A stretch of DNA of 64,000 bases, from positions 6,330,001 to 6,394,000 of the forward strand of contig JAUIMM010000483.1 in assembly GCA_031769625.1 (NCBI GenBank). The letters are read 5' to 3'. Origin of the DNA: Taudactylus pleione. Taxonomy: Eukaryota > Chordata > Amphibia > Anura > Myobatrachidae. The notes below the pieces were generated by a model. The model was given only the letters and a program-made list of their open reading frames with translations. It ran no database searches and was not told where the DNA came from. Positions within the stretch are counted from its first letter, which is position 1. Each line of letters starts with the position of its first letter. Of the stretch, positions 62,301 to 64,000 are shown one piece after another. Position numbers and translations under genes: made by a program.

Positions 62301-64000
62301 GCGTTTATGATTATGTAGTGTACACCTCTGATTACCTAGGTCCCCAGTCCTCTGCGTTTATTATTATGTAGTGTACACCTCTGATTACCTAGGTCCCCAG
62401 CCCTCTGCATTTATTATTATGTAGTGTACATCTCTGATTACGTAGGTCCCCAGTCCCCTGAGTTTATTATTATGTAGTGTACACCTCTGATTACCTAGGT
62501 CCCCAGTCCTCTGCGTTTATTATTATGTAATGTACACCTCTGATAACCTAGGTCCCCAGTCCTCTGCGTTTATTGTTATGTAGTGTACACCTCTGATTAC
62601 CTAGGTCCCCATTCCTCTGCGTTTATTATTATGTAGTGTACATCTCTGATTACCCAGGTCCCCAGTCCTCTGCGTTTATTATTATGTAGTGTACACCTCT
62701 GATTACCTAGGTCCCCAGTCCTCTGCGTTTATTATTATGTAGTGTACACCTCTTATTACCTAGGTCCCCAGTCCTCTGCGTTTATTATTATTATTATTAT
62801 GTAGTGTACACCTCTGATTACCTAGGTCCCCAGTCCTCTGCGTTTATTATTATGTAGTGTACACCTCTGATTACCTAGGTCCCCAGTCCTCTGCGTTTAT
62901 TATTATGTAGTGTACACCTCTGATTACCTAGGTCCCCAGTCCTCTGCGTTTATTATTATGTAGTGTACACCTCTGATTACCTAGGTCCCCAGTCCTCTGC
63001 GTTTATTATTATGTAGTGTACATCTCTGATTACCTAGGTCCCCAGCCCTCTGCGTTTATTATTATGTAGTGTACACCTCTGATTACCTAGGTCCCCAGCC
63101 CTCTGCGTTTATTATTATGTAGTGTACACCTCTGATTACCTAGGTCCCCAGTCCTCTGCGTTTATTATTATGTAGTGTACACCTCTGATTACCTAGGTCC
63201 CCAGTCCTCTGCGTTTATTATTATGTAGTGTACACCTCTGATTACCTAGGTCCCCAGCCCTCTGCGTTTATTATTATGTAGTGTACACCTCTGATTACCA
63301 AGGTCCCCAGCCCTCTGCGTTTATTATTATGCAGTGTACACCTCTGATTACCTAGGTCCCCAGTCCTCTGCGTTTATTATGTAGTGTACACCTCTGATTA
63401 CCTAGGTCCCCAGCCCTCTGAATTTAATATTATGTAGTGTACACCTCTGATTACGTAGGTCCCAAGTCCTCTGCGTTTATTATTATGTAGTGCACACCTC
63501 TGATTACCTAGGTCCCCAGTAGTCTGCGTTTATTATTATGTAGTGTACACCTCTGATTACCTAGGTCCCCAGCCCTCTGCGTTTATTATTATGTAGTGTA
63601 CACCTCTGATTACCTAGGTCCCCAGCCCTCTGCGTTTATTATGTAGTGTACATCTCTGATTACGTAGGTCCCCAGTCTTCTGAGTTTATTATTATGTAGT
63701 GTACACCTCTGATTACCTAGGTCCCCAGTCCCCTGCGTTTATTATTATGTAGTGTACACCTCTGATTACCTAGGTCCCCAGTCCCCTGCGTTTATTATTA
63801 TGTAGTGTACACCTCTGATTACCTAGGTCCCCAGTCCTCTGCGTTTATTATTATGTAGTGTACACCTCTGATTACCTAGGTCCCCAGTCCTCTGCATTTA
63901 TTATTATTATTATGTAGTGCACACCGCTGATTACCTAGGTCCCCAGTCCTCTGCGTTTATTATGTAGTGTACACCTCTGATTACCTAGTTCCCCAGTCCT
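50336..64000. repeat. 53-bp satellite array, about 255 units, running off the window
   Basis: Monomer of 53 bp, close to tgtacacctctgattaccta then ggtccccagccctctgcg then tttattattatgtag. The first unit is divergent. Each unit has the 8-bp palindrome acctaggt and a (tta)n tract that varies from one to about seven repeats. Recurrent variants (ccc/tcc, gcatttaatatt, gagttt, cccaagtcc with gtgcacacc, ttaccaagg with tatgcag) come in fixed orders, showing higher-order units. No open frame survives. The array continues past 64000. Confidence 0.97.

Noticed and set aside
50336..64000. CRISPR-like appearance of the 53-bp array
   Set aside because: The units are continuous tandem monomers with no unique spacers, in a eukaryotic repeat context, and there are no cas genes.

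Overview
This 64 kb window looks like repeat-rich, gene-poor nuclear DNA of a vertebrate. My best guess is an anuran amphibian with a large genome. The reasons are L2-type LINE debris ending in a (TAATAA)-like tail, many hAT-type and other short inverted-repeat elements, telomere-like minisatellites, and no bacterial operon structure, CRISPR array, rRNA or tRNA that I can support. The species is inference only. No ordinary host protein-coding gene was recognised. The only convincing protein-coding sequences belong to one hAT-superfamily DNA transposon family. Layout, left third (1-18.3 kb): a 65-bp minisatellite (381-1815); three copies of a dispersed repeat with a telomere-like TTAGGG/CCCTAA core (about 2286-2800, 3886-4330, and 10571-11085 inverted); a clean hAT MITE with an 8-bp target duplication (4888-5179); a fold-back element (6897-7049); an element made of consecutive hairpins (8362-8727); a 17-bp minisatellite (9672-10560); several MITEs; an L2 LINE 3' end broken by later insertions (about 13.3-15.4 kb); and a mostly unique stretch (16.5-18.35 kb). 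Middle (18.4-42.9 kb): one full-length hAT element, E1 (18428-23665), encodes a 1026-aa BED-finger transposase on the minus strand. A truncated, frameshifted relative, E2 (24557-27448), follows. Then comes a head-to-tail array of four internally deleted derivatives, E3-E6 (27459-42903). Each keeps an open 341-codon frame that joins the N-terminal basic region and BED finger directly to the acidic C-terminal tail, without the catalytic core. Neighbouring units meet at an identical (AT)5 spacer that forms a perfect palindrome. Each unit has its own minus-strand TATA box and a variable block of 155-160-bp subterminal repeats. E1 has Glu where hAT enzymes have the first catalytic Asp; the truncated E2 still has Asp. 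E5 and E6 have lost the ATG (GTG instead). Right third (42.9-64 kb): a 1.4-kb hAT MITE with a perfect 8-bp target duplication, nested inside another repeat at the edge of the array; three more elements made of serial hairpins (44.69-45.0, 47.16-47.64 and 48.44-49.26 kb); a near-perfect palindromic MITE; and from about 50336 to the window end a 53-bp satellite (about 255 units) with higher-order periodicities. How it fits together (inference): the hAT family is the only system with a visible mechanism, with a transposase source (E1, probably catalytically damaged) and an amplified set of core-less BED-finger derivatives. These could bind the element ends and act as repressors or titrators, like known internally deleted transposon products, or could simply be passively amplified.
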